Shown: piece by piece, positions 56,595 through 63,130 of the stretch
How the letters are laid out: each line of letters starts with the position of its first letter
How positions within the stretch are numbered: position 1 is the first letter of the stretch
From: Hydrogenophaga sp.
Lineage (GTDB): Bacteria; Pseudomonadota; Gammaproteobacteria; Burkholderiales; Burkholderiaceae_C
NCBI GenBank assembly: GCA_016790705.1
Contig: JAEUOT010000048.1
Span: 1-63,130 of the forward strand
Length of the DNA stretch: 63,130 bases
Direction: 5' to 3'
Position numbers and translations under genes: made by a program
The notes under the pieces: model-generated
Databases searched by the model: none
What the model saw: the letters and a program-made list of their open reading frames with translations, nothing else
Told to the model about the DNA's origin: nothing

Positions 56595-57599
56595 ATGGCA
56601 TCCATTTCGCTGCGCAATGTCGTCAAGCGCTACGGCCACGGTAAGCAGGCCGTCCCGGTCATTCACGGTGTCAGCGCCGACATCGCGGACGGCGAGTTTG
56701 TCGTCATCGTCGGCCCATCGGGTTGCGGCAAATCCACCTTGCTGCGCATGGTGGCCGGGCTGGAGGAGATCAGCGAGGGCGAGATCGCCATCGGTGATCG
56801 GGTGGTCAACCGGCTGGAGCCCGCCGAGCGCGACATCGCCATGGTGTTCCAGAACTACGCGCTCTATCCGCACATGAGCGTGTTCGACAACATGGCCTAC
56901 GGCCTGAAGATCGCCAAGGTGCCCAAGGCCGAGATCCAGACCCGTGTCGACAAGGCCGCGCGCATCCTGGAGTTGTCGCACCTGCTGGACCGCAAGCCGC
57001 GGCAACTGTCGGGGGGGCAGCGCCAGCGGGTGGCCATGGGCCGCGCGATCGTGCGCCAGCCGCAGGTCTTCCTGTTCGATGAACCGCTGTCCAATCTGGA
57101 TGCCAAGCTGCGCGCGCAGACGCGGCTGGAGATTCAGACCCTGCACCGCGACATCGGCGTGACCTCGCTCTTTGTCACGCACGACCAGGTGGAGGCCATG
57201 ACGCTGGCGCACCGCATGATCGTGATGAATGGTGGGCGCATGGAACAGTTCGGCACGCCCGAAGAGGTCTACACCCGGCCCGCCACAACGTTTGTCGCCG
57301 GCTTCATCGGCTCGCCACCCATGAACCTGTTGCAGCACGCGCCCGGCGGGCGCGACGGCAGCCTGCTGGGCATCCGGCCCGAACACATCGACATCGGGGG
57401 CGAGGGCTGGACGCTGCGTGTGCAGACGGTCGAACTGCTGGGCGGCGAGCGCCTGATCCACGCCCGGCTCGGCGAGGAGCCGGTCGTCATCCGCATCCAC
57501 GAAGATCAGGGTGCGCCCGCGCCCGGCAGCGACATCCGCGCACGTCCGCGGGAGGACCGCCTGCACTGGTTCGACGCGAGGACCGGGCAGCGACAATGA
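56595..57599 (+). CDS. ugpC: Glycerol-3-phosphate ABC transporter ATPase UgpC
   Basis: 334 residues of the MsmX/MalK-type ATPases. Walker A is GPSGCGKST (40-48), signature [14 protein letters not shown], Walker [17 protein letters not shown], switch histidine in [14 protein letters not shown]. The C-terminal regulatory domain begins at SPPMNLLQ and has [15 protein letters not shown]. It drives UgpAE import of glycerol-3-phosphate. The C-terminal domain is somewhat short compared with E. coli UgpC (about 356 residues). Confidence 0.95.
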   Translation: MASISLRNVVKRYGHGKQAVPVIHGVSADIADGEFVVIVGPSGCGKSTLLRMVAGLEEISEGEIAIGDRVVNRLEPAERDIAMVFQNYALYPHMSVFDNMAYGLKIAKVPKAEIQTRVDKAARILELSHLLDRKPRQLSGGQRQRVAMGRAIVRQPQVFLFDEPLSNLDAKLRAQTRLEIQTLHRDIGVTSLFVTHDQVEAMTLAHRMIVMNGGRMEQFGTPEEVYTRPATTFVAGFIGSPPMNLLQHAPGGRDGSLLGIRPEHIDIGGEGWTLRVQTVELLGGERLIHARLGEEPVVIRIHEDQGAPAPGSDIRARPREDRLHWFDARTGQRQ

Positions 57600-57627
57600 G
57601 CCGTGTGCCCAGGCGGGGATGTAGGCC

Positions 57628-59202
57628 ATGAACCGAAGCGAACGTTTTCACGCGCTGACCGAACAGCGGTCCTTTGACCTTGTGGTGGTCGGCGGAGGCG
57701 CCACCGGCTTGGGGGTGGCCCTCGATGCCGCGCTGAGGGGCTTTTCCGTGGCGCTGTTCGAGTCGCACGACTTTGCGGGCGGCACGTCGTCGCGGTCCAC
57801 CAAGTTGCTCCATGGCGGTGTGCGTTATCTGGCGCAGGGCGACATCTGTCTGGTGCGCGAGGCGCTGGCCGAGCGTGCCACGGTCATGCAGATCGCGCCG
57901 CATCTGGCGCAGCCGCTGCCTTTCGTGATGCCTTCCTACAGTTGGTGGCAGACGCCGTTTTACGGCTTCGGGCTCAAGCTCTACGACCTGATGGCAGGCC
58001 GCGCCGGGCTGGGACACACCGAGATCCTGAACCGGCAACGGACCGAAGCGGCGCTGCCAGGCGTGCGGACCCAGGGGCTGCGCGGTGGCGTGCGTTACTG
58101 GGACGGGCAGTTCGACGATGCGCGGCTGGCCCTGGCCCTGGCCCGGACGGCCGAGGCCGCGGGCGCCCTGGTGTTCAACCATGTGGAGGTGACCAAGCTG
58201 CAGCGTGAGCGCAACGGGTTTGATGTCCAGGTGACGGATGGCCCCACCGGTGCGGTCCGTCACTTGCGCGCCGCGTGCGTCATCAACGCGACCGGCGTGT
58301 GGGTGGACGCACTGCGAGACAAGGTGGACGGCCCGTCGGCGGGACAGATGCCTCACCGGCTGGTCACCCCCAGCCAGGGCGTGCACCTGGTGGTGGACCG
58401 GGATTTCATGCCCGGTGATTCGGCGTTGCTGGTGCCCAAGACGCGTGATGGCCGTGTCCTGTTTGCCGTGCCCTGGCTGGGCAAGCTGATTCTGGGGACG
58501 ACCGATACCCCGCGCGAGGACCTGCCCCGGGAGCCGCAAGCCTTTGCCGAAGAGCTGTCATTCATATTGAGTGAATCGGCCAAGGTCCTGGCGCGACCGG
58601 TGCGCCGGGAGGATGTTCGCAGCGTCTGGGTGGGACTGCGGCCCTTGGTCACGCCGCCGCGCTCGGAACGCGGCGGTACCCAGGTCATCTCGCGGGAACA
58701 TACGGTGGTGGTGGATCACTCCGGGCTGGTGACGGTCACCGGCGGGAAGTGGACCACCTACCGAGCAATGGCGGAGGATGTGCTGGAGCGCTGTTTTTCA
58801 GCCCGTCTGCTTCCGCGCCGGCCGGGCGGGCTCAGTGCCAACCACCGCCTGCTGGGTGCGCCCGAACCCGGTGTTCCGGCCGTCCCGATCCATTCAGCCC
58901 CCGGGCCACACCTGTATGGCAGCTGTGCGCCAGAGCTCACCCGTTGCCCGGGCGGCGGGGTGTCGTTGGGTATGGGGCTGACCGAAGCGATGGTTCGGTA
59001 TGCGATTCGAAGTGAGCACGCGCTGACGGTTGAAGACGTTCTGGCACGTCGCTGGCGAGCGCTGTTCCTGGACGCACAGGCCGCGGCACGCATGGCGCAG
59101 CGAGTGGCGGCCATCCTGGAGGAAGAGGGGTCGAGCGCCCCTGAATTGCCGTCGTTCCTCTCGTTGTGCGAGCACTATCTTCCAGGGCCAGTGGCCACCT
59201 GA
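57628..59202 (+). CDS. glpD: Aerobic glycerol-3-phosphate dehydrogenase
   Basis: 524 residues. The FAD motif is DLVVVGGGATGLGVALDAAL, followed by HDFAGGTSSRSTKLLHGGVR, the family signature. GGVRYWDGQFDDARLALALA, TPSQGVHLVVDRDFMPGDSA and VTVTGGKWTTYRAMAEDVLE are typical. The enzyme, at the inner membrane, oxidises glycerol-3-phosphate to dihydroxyacetone phosphate and passes electrons to ubiquinone. Starts 28 bases after ugpC. Its last 23 bases including the stop are tandemly duplicated just downstream. Confidence 0.96.
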   Translation: MNRSERFHALTEQRSFDLVVVGGGATGLGVALDAALRGFSVALFESHDFAGGTSSRSTKLLHGGVRYLAQGDICLVREALAERATVMQIAPHLAQPLPFVMPSYSWWQTPFYGFGLKLYDLMAGRAGLGHTEILNRQRTEAALPGVRTQGLRGGVRYWDGQFDDARLALALARTAEAAGALVFNHVEVTKLQRERNGFDVQVTDGPTGAVRHLRAACVINATGVWVDALRDKVDGPSAGQMPHRLVTPSQGVHLVVDRDFMPGDSALLVPKTRDGRVLFAVPWLGKLILGTTDTPREDLPREPQAFAEELSFILSESAKVLARPVRREDVRSVWVGLRPLVTPPRSERGGTQVISREHTVVVDHSGLVTVTGGKWTTYRAMAEDVLERCFSARLLPRRPGGLSANHRLLGAPEPGVPAVPIHSAPGPHLYGSCAPELTRCPGGGVSLGMGLTEAMVRYAIRSEHALTVEDVLARRWRALFLDAQAAARMAQRVAAILEEEGSSAPELPSFLSLCEHYLPGPVAT

Positions 59203-59225
59203 TTCCAGGGCCAGTGGCCACCTGA
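59180..59225. repeat. Exact 23-bp tandem duplication spanning the glpD stop codon
   Basis: Two adjacent identical copies (59180-59202 and 59203-59225) of a unit beginning TTCCAGGGCCAG and ending CACCTGA. The unit contains the palindrome GGCCAGTGGCC. The first copy encodes the last residues and the TGA of glpD; the second is non-coding. A run of six T follows at 59231-59236, so the hairpin may also act as a weak terminator. Confidence 0.9.
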
Positions 59226-59247
59226 ACGGCTTTTTTGAGGCGGGCTG

Positions 59248-59277
59248 TTGACAGGCGGTCCGAGGTCGTGTCAGAAT
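59248..59277 (+). promoter_or_regulatory. Probable spc operon promoter
   Basis: TTGACA (59248-59253), an 18-base spacer and CAGAAT (59272-59277) form a sigma-70-type promoter pointing at rplN. The leader to the rplN start is about 135 bases, with no gene in it that I can support. It explains how the ribosomal genes are expressed although preceded by glpD. Confidence 0.6.
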
Positions 59278-59420
59278 ATGCGGCTTCGCTGTCAAAGGCG
59301 AGGTATCTGCCCTGCGATGTCGGTTGGTCCATGTTCTGTGGATTGGCTGCTCCGACGGGCCCAAGACTGATCGCTTCTTGCCGTGGTGGCCGGAAGGATT
59401 CAAGTTGGGACTTAAATCAA

Positions 59421-59789
59421 ATGATCCAAACGCAATCTCGACTCGATGTTGCTGACAACACGGGTGCCAAGTCCGTGATGTGCATCAAGGTGCTCGGCGG
59501 CTCCAAGCGTCGCTACGCCAGCGTGGGCGACGTCATCAAAGTCAGCATCAAGGAAGCAGCGCCCCGTGGCCGCGTCAAAAAAGGCGAGGTGTACAACGCT
59601 GTGGTGGTTCGCACCGCCAAGGGCATCCGTCGTCAGGATGGCGCCCTGATCAAATTCGACGGCAATGCCGCCGTGCTGCTCAACGCCAAGCTGGAGCCCA
59701 TCGGCACCCGCATCTTCGGCCCGGTGACGCGTGAACTGCGTACCGAGAAGTTCATGAAGATCGTGTCCCTGGCCCCCGAGGTTCTCTGA
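59421..59789 (+). CDS. rplN: 50S ribosomal protein L14 (uL14)
   Basis: 122 residues, normal length, starting [40 protein letters not shown] and [16 protein letters not shown] are diagnostic. An in-frame upstream extension to 59235 is rejected: the protein family starts here. First gene of the spc operon in this genome; the S10-side genes that normally precede it (rpmC, rpsQ) are not upstream, where glpD lies instead. Confidence 0.98.
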   Translation: MIQTQSRLDVADNTGAKSVMCIKVLGGSKRRYASVGDVIKVSIKEAAPRGRVKKGEVYNAVVVRTAKGIRRQDGALIKFDGNAAVLLNAKLEPIGTRIFGPVTRELRTEKFMKIVSLAPEVL

Positions 59790-59798
59790 GGATTCACC

Positions 59799-60119
59799 AT
59801 GAACAAGATTCGTAAGGGTGACGAAGTCATCGTCATAGCCGGTCGCGACAAAGGCAAGCGTGGCACGGTGCTCGAGCGCGCCAGCGAAGAGCGCGTTGTG
59901 GTCGAGGGCGTCAATATCGTCAAGAAGCACGCCAAGCCGAACCCCATGAAGGGCGTGACCGGTGGCATCGTGGACAAGACCATGTCCATCCACCAGTCCA
60001 ACGTGGCGATCTTCAATGCGGCCACCGGCAAGGCGGATCGCGTGGGTGTCAAGCTCCTGGCTGACGGCAAGAAAGTGCGCGTCTACAAGTCCAGCGGCGA
60101 AGAAATCAAGGTGGCATGA
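59799..60119 (+). CDS. rplX: 50S ribosomal protein L24 (uL24)
   Basis: 106 residues, normal length, with the KOW motif [20 protein letters not shown] and the [20 protein letters not shown] segment. L24 starts assembly of the large subunit. Its TGA overlaps the region just before the rplE start. Confidence 0.98.
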   Translation: MNKIRKGDEVIVIAGRDKGKRGTVLERASEERVVVEGVNIVKKHAKPNPMKGVTGGIVDKTMSIHQSNVAIFNAATGKADRVGVKLLADGKKVRVYKSSGEEIKVA

Positions 60120-60121
60120 CC

Positions 60122-60661
60122 ATGGCACGCTTTCAAGAAATCTACCGCGACAAAGTCGCGCCTGAGCTGACCAAGAAGTTTGGTTACACCTCGCCGATGC
60201 AGGTGCCCCGCATCACGAAGATCACCCTGAACATGGGTGTGAGCGAAGCGGTTGCCGACAAGAAGGTCATGGACAACGCCGTGGGCGACCTGACCAAGAT
60301 TGCCGGCCAGAAGCCTGTCGTCACCAAGGCCAAGAAAGCCATCGCCGGTTTCAAGATTCGCGAGCAGCAGCCCATCGGCTGCATGGTGACCCTGCGTGGT
60401 GCCCAGATGTATGAATTCCTGGACCGTTTCGTCACCGTGGCTCTGCCGCGCGTGCGCGACTTCCGCGGGATTTCCGGTCGTTCCTTTGACGGTCGTGGCA
60501 ACTACAACATCGGTGTCAAAGAACAGATCATCTTCCCCGAGATCGAGTATGACAAGGTCGATGCCCTGCGCGGCCTGAACATCAGCATCACGACAACCGC
60601 CAAGACCGACGAAGAGTGCAAGGCTCTGCTGGCTGGTTTCCGTTTCCCGTTCAAGAACTGA
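60122..60661 (+). CDS. rplE: 50S ribosomal protein L5 (uL5)
   Basis: 179 residues, the canonical length, from [40 protein letters not shown] is the L5 signature. It binds 5S rRNA. An in-frame ATG two codons earlier (60116) overlaps the rplX stop and cannot be excluded. Confidence 0.98.
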   Translation: MARFQEIYRDKVAPELTKKFGYTSPMQVPRITKITLNMGVSEAVADKKVMDNAVGDLTKIAGQKPVVTKAKKAIAGFKIREQQPIGCMVTLRGAQMYEFLDRFVTVALPRVRDFRGISGRSFDGRGNYNIGVKEQIIFPEIEYDKVDALRGLNISITTTAKTDEECKALLAGFRFPFKN

Positions 60662-60669
60662 GGTGGCGC

Positions 60670-60975
60670 GTGGCTAAACAAGCACTACTCCAACGTGAAC
60701 TCAAGCGCGAGAAGCTCGCCGCCAAGTTCGCCAAGAAATACGCTGAGCTGAAGGCGACCGCCAACGACGCCAAGCAAAGCGACGAGGCACGCGACGCTGC
60801 CCGTCTGGCCCTGCAGAAGCTGCCCCGCAACGCCAACCCGACCCGTCAGCGCAATCGCTGCGAGATCACCGGTCGTCCGCGTGGCACGTTCGCCTATTTC
60901 GGCCTGGGCCGTGCCAAGGTCCGTGAAATGGCCTTTGCCGGTGAGATCCCCGGCATCACCAAAGCCAGCTGGTAA
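60670..60975 (+). CDS. rpsN: 30S ribosomal protein S14 (uS14, zinc-free type)
   Basis: 101 residues from a GTG start (GTGGCTAAACAA) with GAGGTGG upstream. [20 protein letters not shown] is the S14 signature. The protein is the long form without the zinc-binding CxxC pairs. Confidence 0.97.
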   Translation: MAKQALLQRELKREKLAAKFAKKYAELKATANDAKQSDEARDAARLALQKLPRNANPTRQRNRCEITGRPRGTFAYFGLGRAKVREMAFAGEIPGITKASW

Positions 60976-60993
60976 GCCCTAGGAGAACCACAA

Positions 60994-61389
60994 ATGAGCA
61001 TGAGTGATCCTATCGCTGACATGTTGACCCGCATCCGCAACGCGCAGATGGTCGAAAAGGCCACCGTGTCGATGCCGGCGTCCAAAGTCAAGGCTGCCAT
61101 CGCCCAGGTCCTGAAGGACGAGGGCTATATCGACGGTTTCCAGGTCAAGACCGAAGACGGCAAGACCCAATTGGAAATCGCCCTGAAGTATTACGCCGGT
61201 CGCCCCGTGATCGAGCGCATCGAGCGTGTGAGCAAGCCCGGTTTGCGCATCTACCGCGGTCGTGATGCCCTGCCCCAGGTCCTGAACGGTCTGGGTGTGG
61301 CGATCGTCACCACCCCGAAGGGCGTGATGACCGACCGCAAGGCCCGCGCCACCGGTGTCGGCGGCGAAGTGCTGTGTTACGTCGCCTGA
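60994..61389 (+). CDS. rpsH: 30S ribosomal protein S8 (uS8)
   Basis: 131 residues, normal length. [20 protein letters not shown] at the N-terminus and GGEVLCYVA at the C-terminus are diagnostic. In E. coli S8 represses this operon by binding its mRNA near the L5 start; I did not identify that site here. Confidence 0.98.
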   Translation: MSMSDPIADMLTRIRNAQMVEKATVSMPASKVKAAIAQVLKDEGYIDGFQVKTEDGKTQLEIALKYYAGRPVIERIERVSKPGLRIYRGRDALPQVLNGLGVAIVTTPKGVMTDRKARATGVGGEVLCYVA

Positions 61390-61413
61390 TGCGGGCATTG
61401 AGGAGAAACTGAA

Positions 61414-61965
61414 ATGTCGCGTATTGGTAAACAGCCGGTTGCCGTCCCCGCAGGGGTCGAGGTGGCCGTCAAGGAAGGCCTGATCAATGTCAAGGGTGCG
61501 CTGGGTGCCCTGGCACTGGCGCAGAACGCGCTCGTCAAGGTCGAAAACAACGCTGGCTCGCTGTCGTTCACCCCGGTGGACGAGTCGCGCGAAGCCAATG
61601 CCATGTCCGGCACCATGCGTCAGCTGGTGAACAACATGGTGACCGGTGTGAGCAAGGGTTTCGAGAAGAAGCTGACCCTGATCGGCGTGGGCTACAAGGC
61701 CCAGGCCCAAGGTGCCAAGCTGAACCTCAACGTTGGCTACTCGCACCCGGTGGAGATCGAGATGCCTGCTGGCATCAAGGTCGAAACCCCGTCGCCGACC
61801 GAAGTGGTCATCAAGGGCGCTGACCGTCAGCGCGTGGGCCAGATCGCCTCCGAAGTGCGCGCCGTGCGCCCTCCCGAGCCCTACAAGGGCAAGGGCATCC
61901 GTTATGCGGATGAGAAGGTCGTGATCAAGGAAACCAAGAAGAAATCAGGACCAGGATCATGTTGA
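61414..61965 (+). CDS. rplF: 50S ribosomal protein L6 (uL6), with extended C-terminus
   Basis: 183 residues. [18 protein letters not shown] and [17 protein letters not shown] are the L6 signatures. L6 normally ends near KETKKK (177 residues). Here the codon after the lysines is TCA instead of the TAA common at that position, and the frame runs six residues further (SGPGSC) to a TGA inside the start of rplR, overlapping it by seven bases. This looks like loss of the original stop by a single base change. Confidence 0.95.
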   Translation: MSRIGKQPVAVPAGVEVAVKEGLINVKGALGALALAQNALVKVENNAGSLSFTPVDESREANAMSGTMRQLVNNMVTGVSKGFEKKLTLIGVGYKAQAQGAKLNLNVGYSHPVEIEMPAGIKVETPSPTEVVIKGADRQRVGQIASEVRAVRPPEPYKGKGIRYADEKVVIKETKKKSGPGSC

Positions 61966-62324
61966 CCAAAAAAGAGCAACGTCTCCGCCGTGCCCGCCAG
62001 ACGCGTATCCGTATTGCGCAACAGGGTGCTGTCCGCCTGACCGTGAACCGCACGAACCTGCACATCTACGCCAACGTCATTTCTGGCGACGGCTCCAAAG
62101 TGCTGGCGTCTGCATCCACCGCCGAAGCCGAAGTGCGCAAGGAACTGGGCGCCTCCGGCAAAGGTGGCAACGCCGCCGCGGCGGCCCTGATCGGCAAGCG
62201 CATTGCCGAAAAGGCCAAGGCCGCAGGTATCGAGAAGGTCGCGTTCGACCGTTCCGGTTTTGCCTATCACGGCCGTGTCAAGGCCCTCGCCGATGCGGCT
62301 CGTGAAGCCGGTCTGCAGTTCTGA
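61959..62324 (+). CDS. rplR: 50S ribosomal protein L18 (uL18)
   Basis: 121 residues, normal length. [20 protein letters not shown] and [20 protein letters not shown] are typical. Binds 5S rRNA with L5. Its ATG lies within the last codons of the extended rplF frame, with CAGGA as the ribosome-binding site. Confidence 0.98.
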   Translation: MLTKKEQRLRRARQTRIRIAQQGAVRLTVNRTNLHIYANVISGDGSKVLASASTAEAEVRKELGASGKGGNAAAAALIGKRIAEKAKAAGIEKVAFDRSGFAYHGRVKALADAAREAGLQF

Positions 62325-62342
62325 TCAGACGGGATACACCAA

Positions 62343-62861
62343 ATGGCTAAATTTCAGGCAAACGTGAAGAGCGAAGGCAACGACGACGGCTTGCGCGAAA
62401 AGATGATCGCGATCAACCGCGTGACCAAAGTGGTCAAGGGCGGTCGCATCCTCGGGTTCGCTGCGCTGACCGTGGTCGGTGATGGCGATGGTCGCATCGG
62501 CATGGGCAAGGGCAAGGCCCGCGAAGTGCCCGTGGCGGTGCAGAAGGCCATGGAGCAGGCTCGTCGCAACATGATCAAGGTCTCGCTCAAGAGCGGTTCG
62601 CTGCACCACGCAGTGAAAGGCGAGCACGGCGCGGCCAACGTCATGATGCTGCCGGCCACCAAGGGTACCGGCATCATTGCCGGTGGTCCGATGCGCGCCG
62701 TGTGCGAAGTGATCGGCATCACCGATGTGGTCGCCAAGAGCCATGGCTCGAGCAACCCGTACAACCTGGTGCGCGCCACGCTGGACGCACTGCAGAACTC
62801 GACCACTCCTGCCGAAGTGGCTGCCAAGCGCGGCAAGTCGGTGGAAGAGATCCTGGGCTGA
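62343..62861 (+). CDS. rpsE: 30S ribosomal protein S5 (uS5)
   Basis: 172 residues. [20 protein letters not shown] and [20 protein letters not shown] are the S5 signature. S5 contributes to decoding accuracy and mRNA unwinding. Confidence 0.98.
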   Translation: MAKFQANVKSEGNDDGLREKMIAINRVTKVVKGGRILGFAALTVVGDGDGRIGMGKGKAREVPVAVQKAMEQARRNMIKVSLKSGSLHHAVKGEHGAANVMMLPATKGTGIIAGGPMRAVCEVIGITDVVAKSHGSSNPYNLVRATLDALQNSTTPAEVAAKRGKSVEEILG

Positions 62862-62872
62862 TTGGAGCGATC

Positions 62873-63055
62873 ATGACCACTCAAAACACCATCAAGGTTC
62901 AACTGGTGCGCAGCCCGATCGGCACCAAGCAGGATCACCGTGCCACCGTGCGCGGTCTGGGACTGCGCAAGCTCAATAGCGTGAGCGAACTTCAGGATAC
63001 GCCCGCCGTGCGCGGCATGATCAACAAGATCGCCTACCTGGTGAAGGTGCTCTAA
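62873..63055 (+). CDS. rpmD: 50S ribosomal protein L30 (uL30)
   Basis: 60 residues, normal length. [20 protein letters not shown] and [20 protein letters not shown] are diagnostic. Eleven bases after rpsE, with TTGGAGCGATC before the ATG. Confidence 0.97.
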   Translation: MTTQNTIKVQLVRSPIGTKQDHRATVRGLGLRKLNSVSELQDTPAVRGMINKIAYLVKVL

Positions 63056-63083
63056 GCATCCGACCGAAGAGGACTCATTCGTC

Positions 63084-63130
63084 ATGGAACTCAACACCAT
63101 TCAACCCGCAGCGGGCGCCAAGCACGCCAA
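63084..63130 (+). CDS. rplO: 50S ribosomal protein L15 (uL15), 5' end only
   Basis: Fifteen codons are visible, MELNTIQPAAGAKHA, before the window ends. The MxLNxIxPAxGAKHA opening and position after rpmD identify L15. AGAGGA lies 10-15 bases upstream. Confidence 0.93.
   Translation, partial: MELNTIQPAAGAKHA

Noticed and set aside
59235-59420. An N-terminal extension of L14 or a leader peptide.
   Set aside because: L14 length is normal from 59421, and the upstream frame overlaps the promoter; no leader peptide with regulatory codons is apparent.

Overview
The window is high-GC, densely coded DNA from a betaproteobacterium, most likely order Burkholderiales (Comamonadaceae or Sphaerotilaceae-like). 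The placement rests on marker families recognised by eye: a DUF3567 protein, a PhaM-type polyhydroxyalkanoate granule protein, recG-oxyR-ubiA synteny, a NagGH-type salicylate 5-hydroxylase with a NahR/NagR-like regulator, and GC-rich intergenic repeats of the kind common in that group. No rRNA, tRNA, transposase, integrase or CRISPR array was seen.

Layout. 1-6.5 kb: end of a class-III aminotransferase, an SPFH protein with a C-terminal helix-turn-helix and its zinc-ribbon partner, a ChaN-like lipoprotein, an AbrB-type membrane protein, an orphan ABC substrate-binding protein and a DUF3567 protein. 6.6-9.9 kb: an IclR regulator plus DUF3108 protein, divergent from a fumarylacetoacetate-hydrolase-family enzyme. 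9.9-16.5 kb: a probable polyamine/membrane module (DUF4178 zinc-ribbon protein, DUF350, membrane spermidine-synthase-like protein, exported FAD oxidoreductase, and convergent S-adenosylmethionine decarboxylase), then VOC, Dom34-like and DksA-like genes. 16.7-23.5 kb: enoyl-CoA hydratase, PhaM, FIST sensor, XRE regulator, ceramidase-like membrane protein and an MFS-acyltransferase fusion. 23.5-24.9 kb: an A/T-richer island with a coiled-coil membrane protein and a DUF1780 putative nuclease. 25-27.9 kb: four envelope genes. 27.9-35.4 kb: a tightly overlapping seven-gene biosynthetic cassette (KAS III-like, SDR reductase, MBL hydrolase, F390-synthetase-like adenylating enzyme, ATP-grasp ligase, GNAT/FemAB-like protein, Rieske oxygenase), facing an MFS exporter. 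This cassette is the best candidate for an undescribed pathway.

36.6-48.8 kb: tgt and queA (queuosine), separated by a cytochrome c, a sugar-dehydrogenase-like propeller, a small membrane protein and a salicylate 5-hydroxylase locus (LysR regulator, NagG, NagH, ferredoxin), then recG, oxyR and ubiA. 48.8-50.1 kb: a lone HEPN-like gene of foreign composition bracketed by inverted copies of a palindromic repeat. 50.1-59.2 kb: proC, then a glycerol/glycerol-3-phosphate locus: glpR-glpK on the minus strand, and divergent ugpB-ugpA-ugpE-ugpC-glpD. 59.4 kb to the end: the spc ribosomal-protein operon from rplN to the start of rplO, with its own promoter.

The catabolic parts fit together. Ugp imports glycerol-3-phosphate and GlpK makes it from glycerol, GlpD oxidises it, and GlpR probably controls both arms from the ugpB upstream region. 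NagGH would turn salicylate into gentisate under a NahR-like regulator, but its ferredoxin reductase and the ring-cleavage genes are not in this window.
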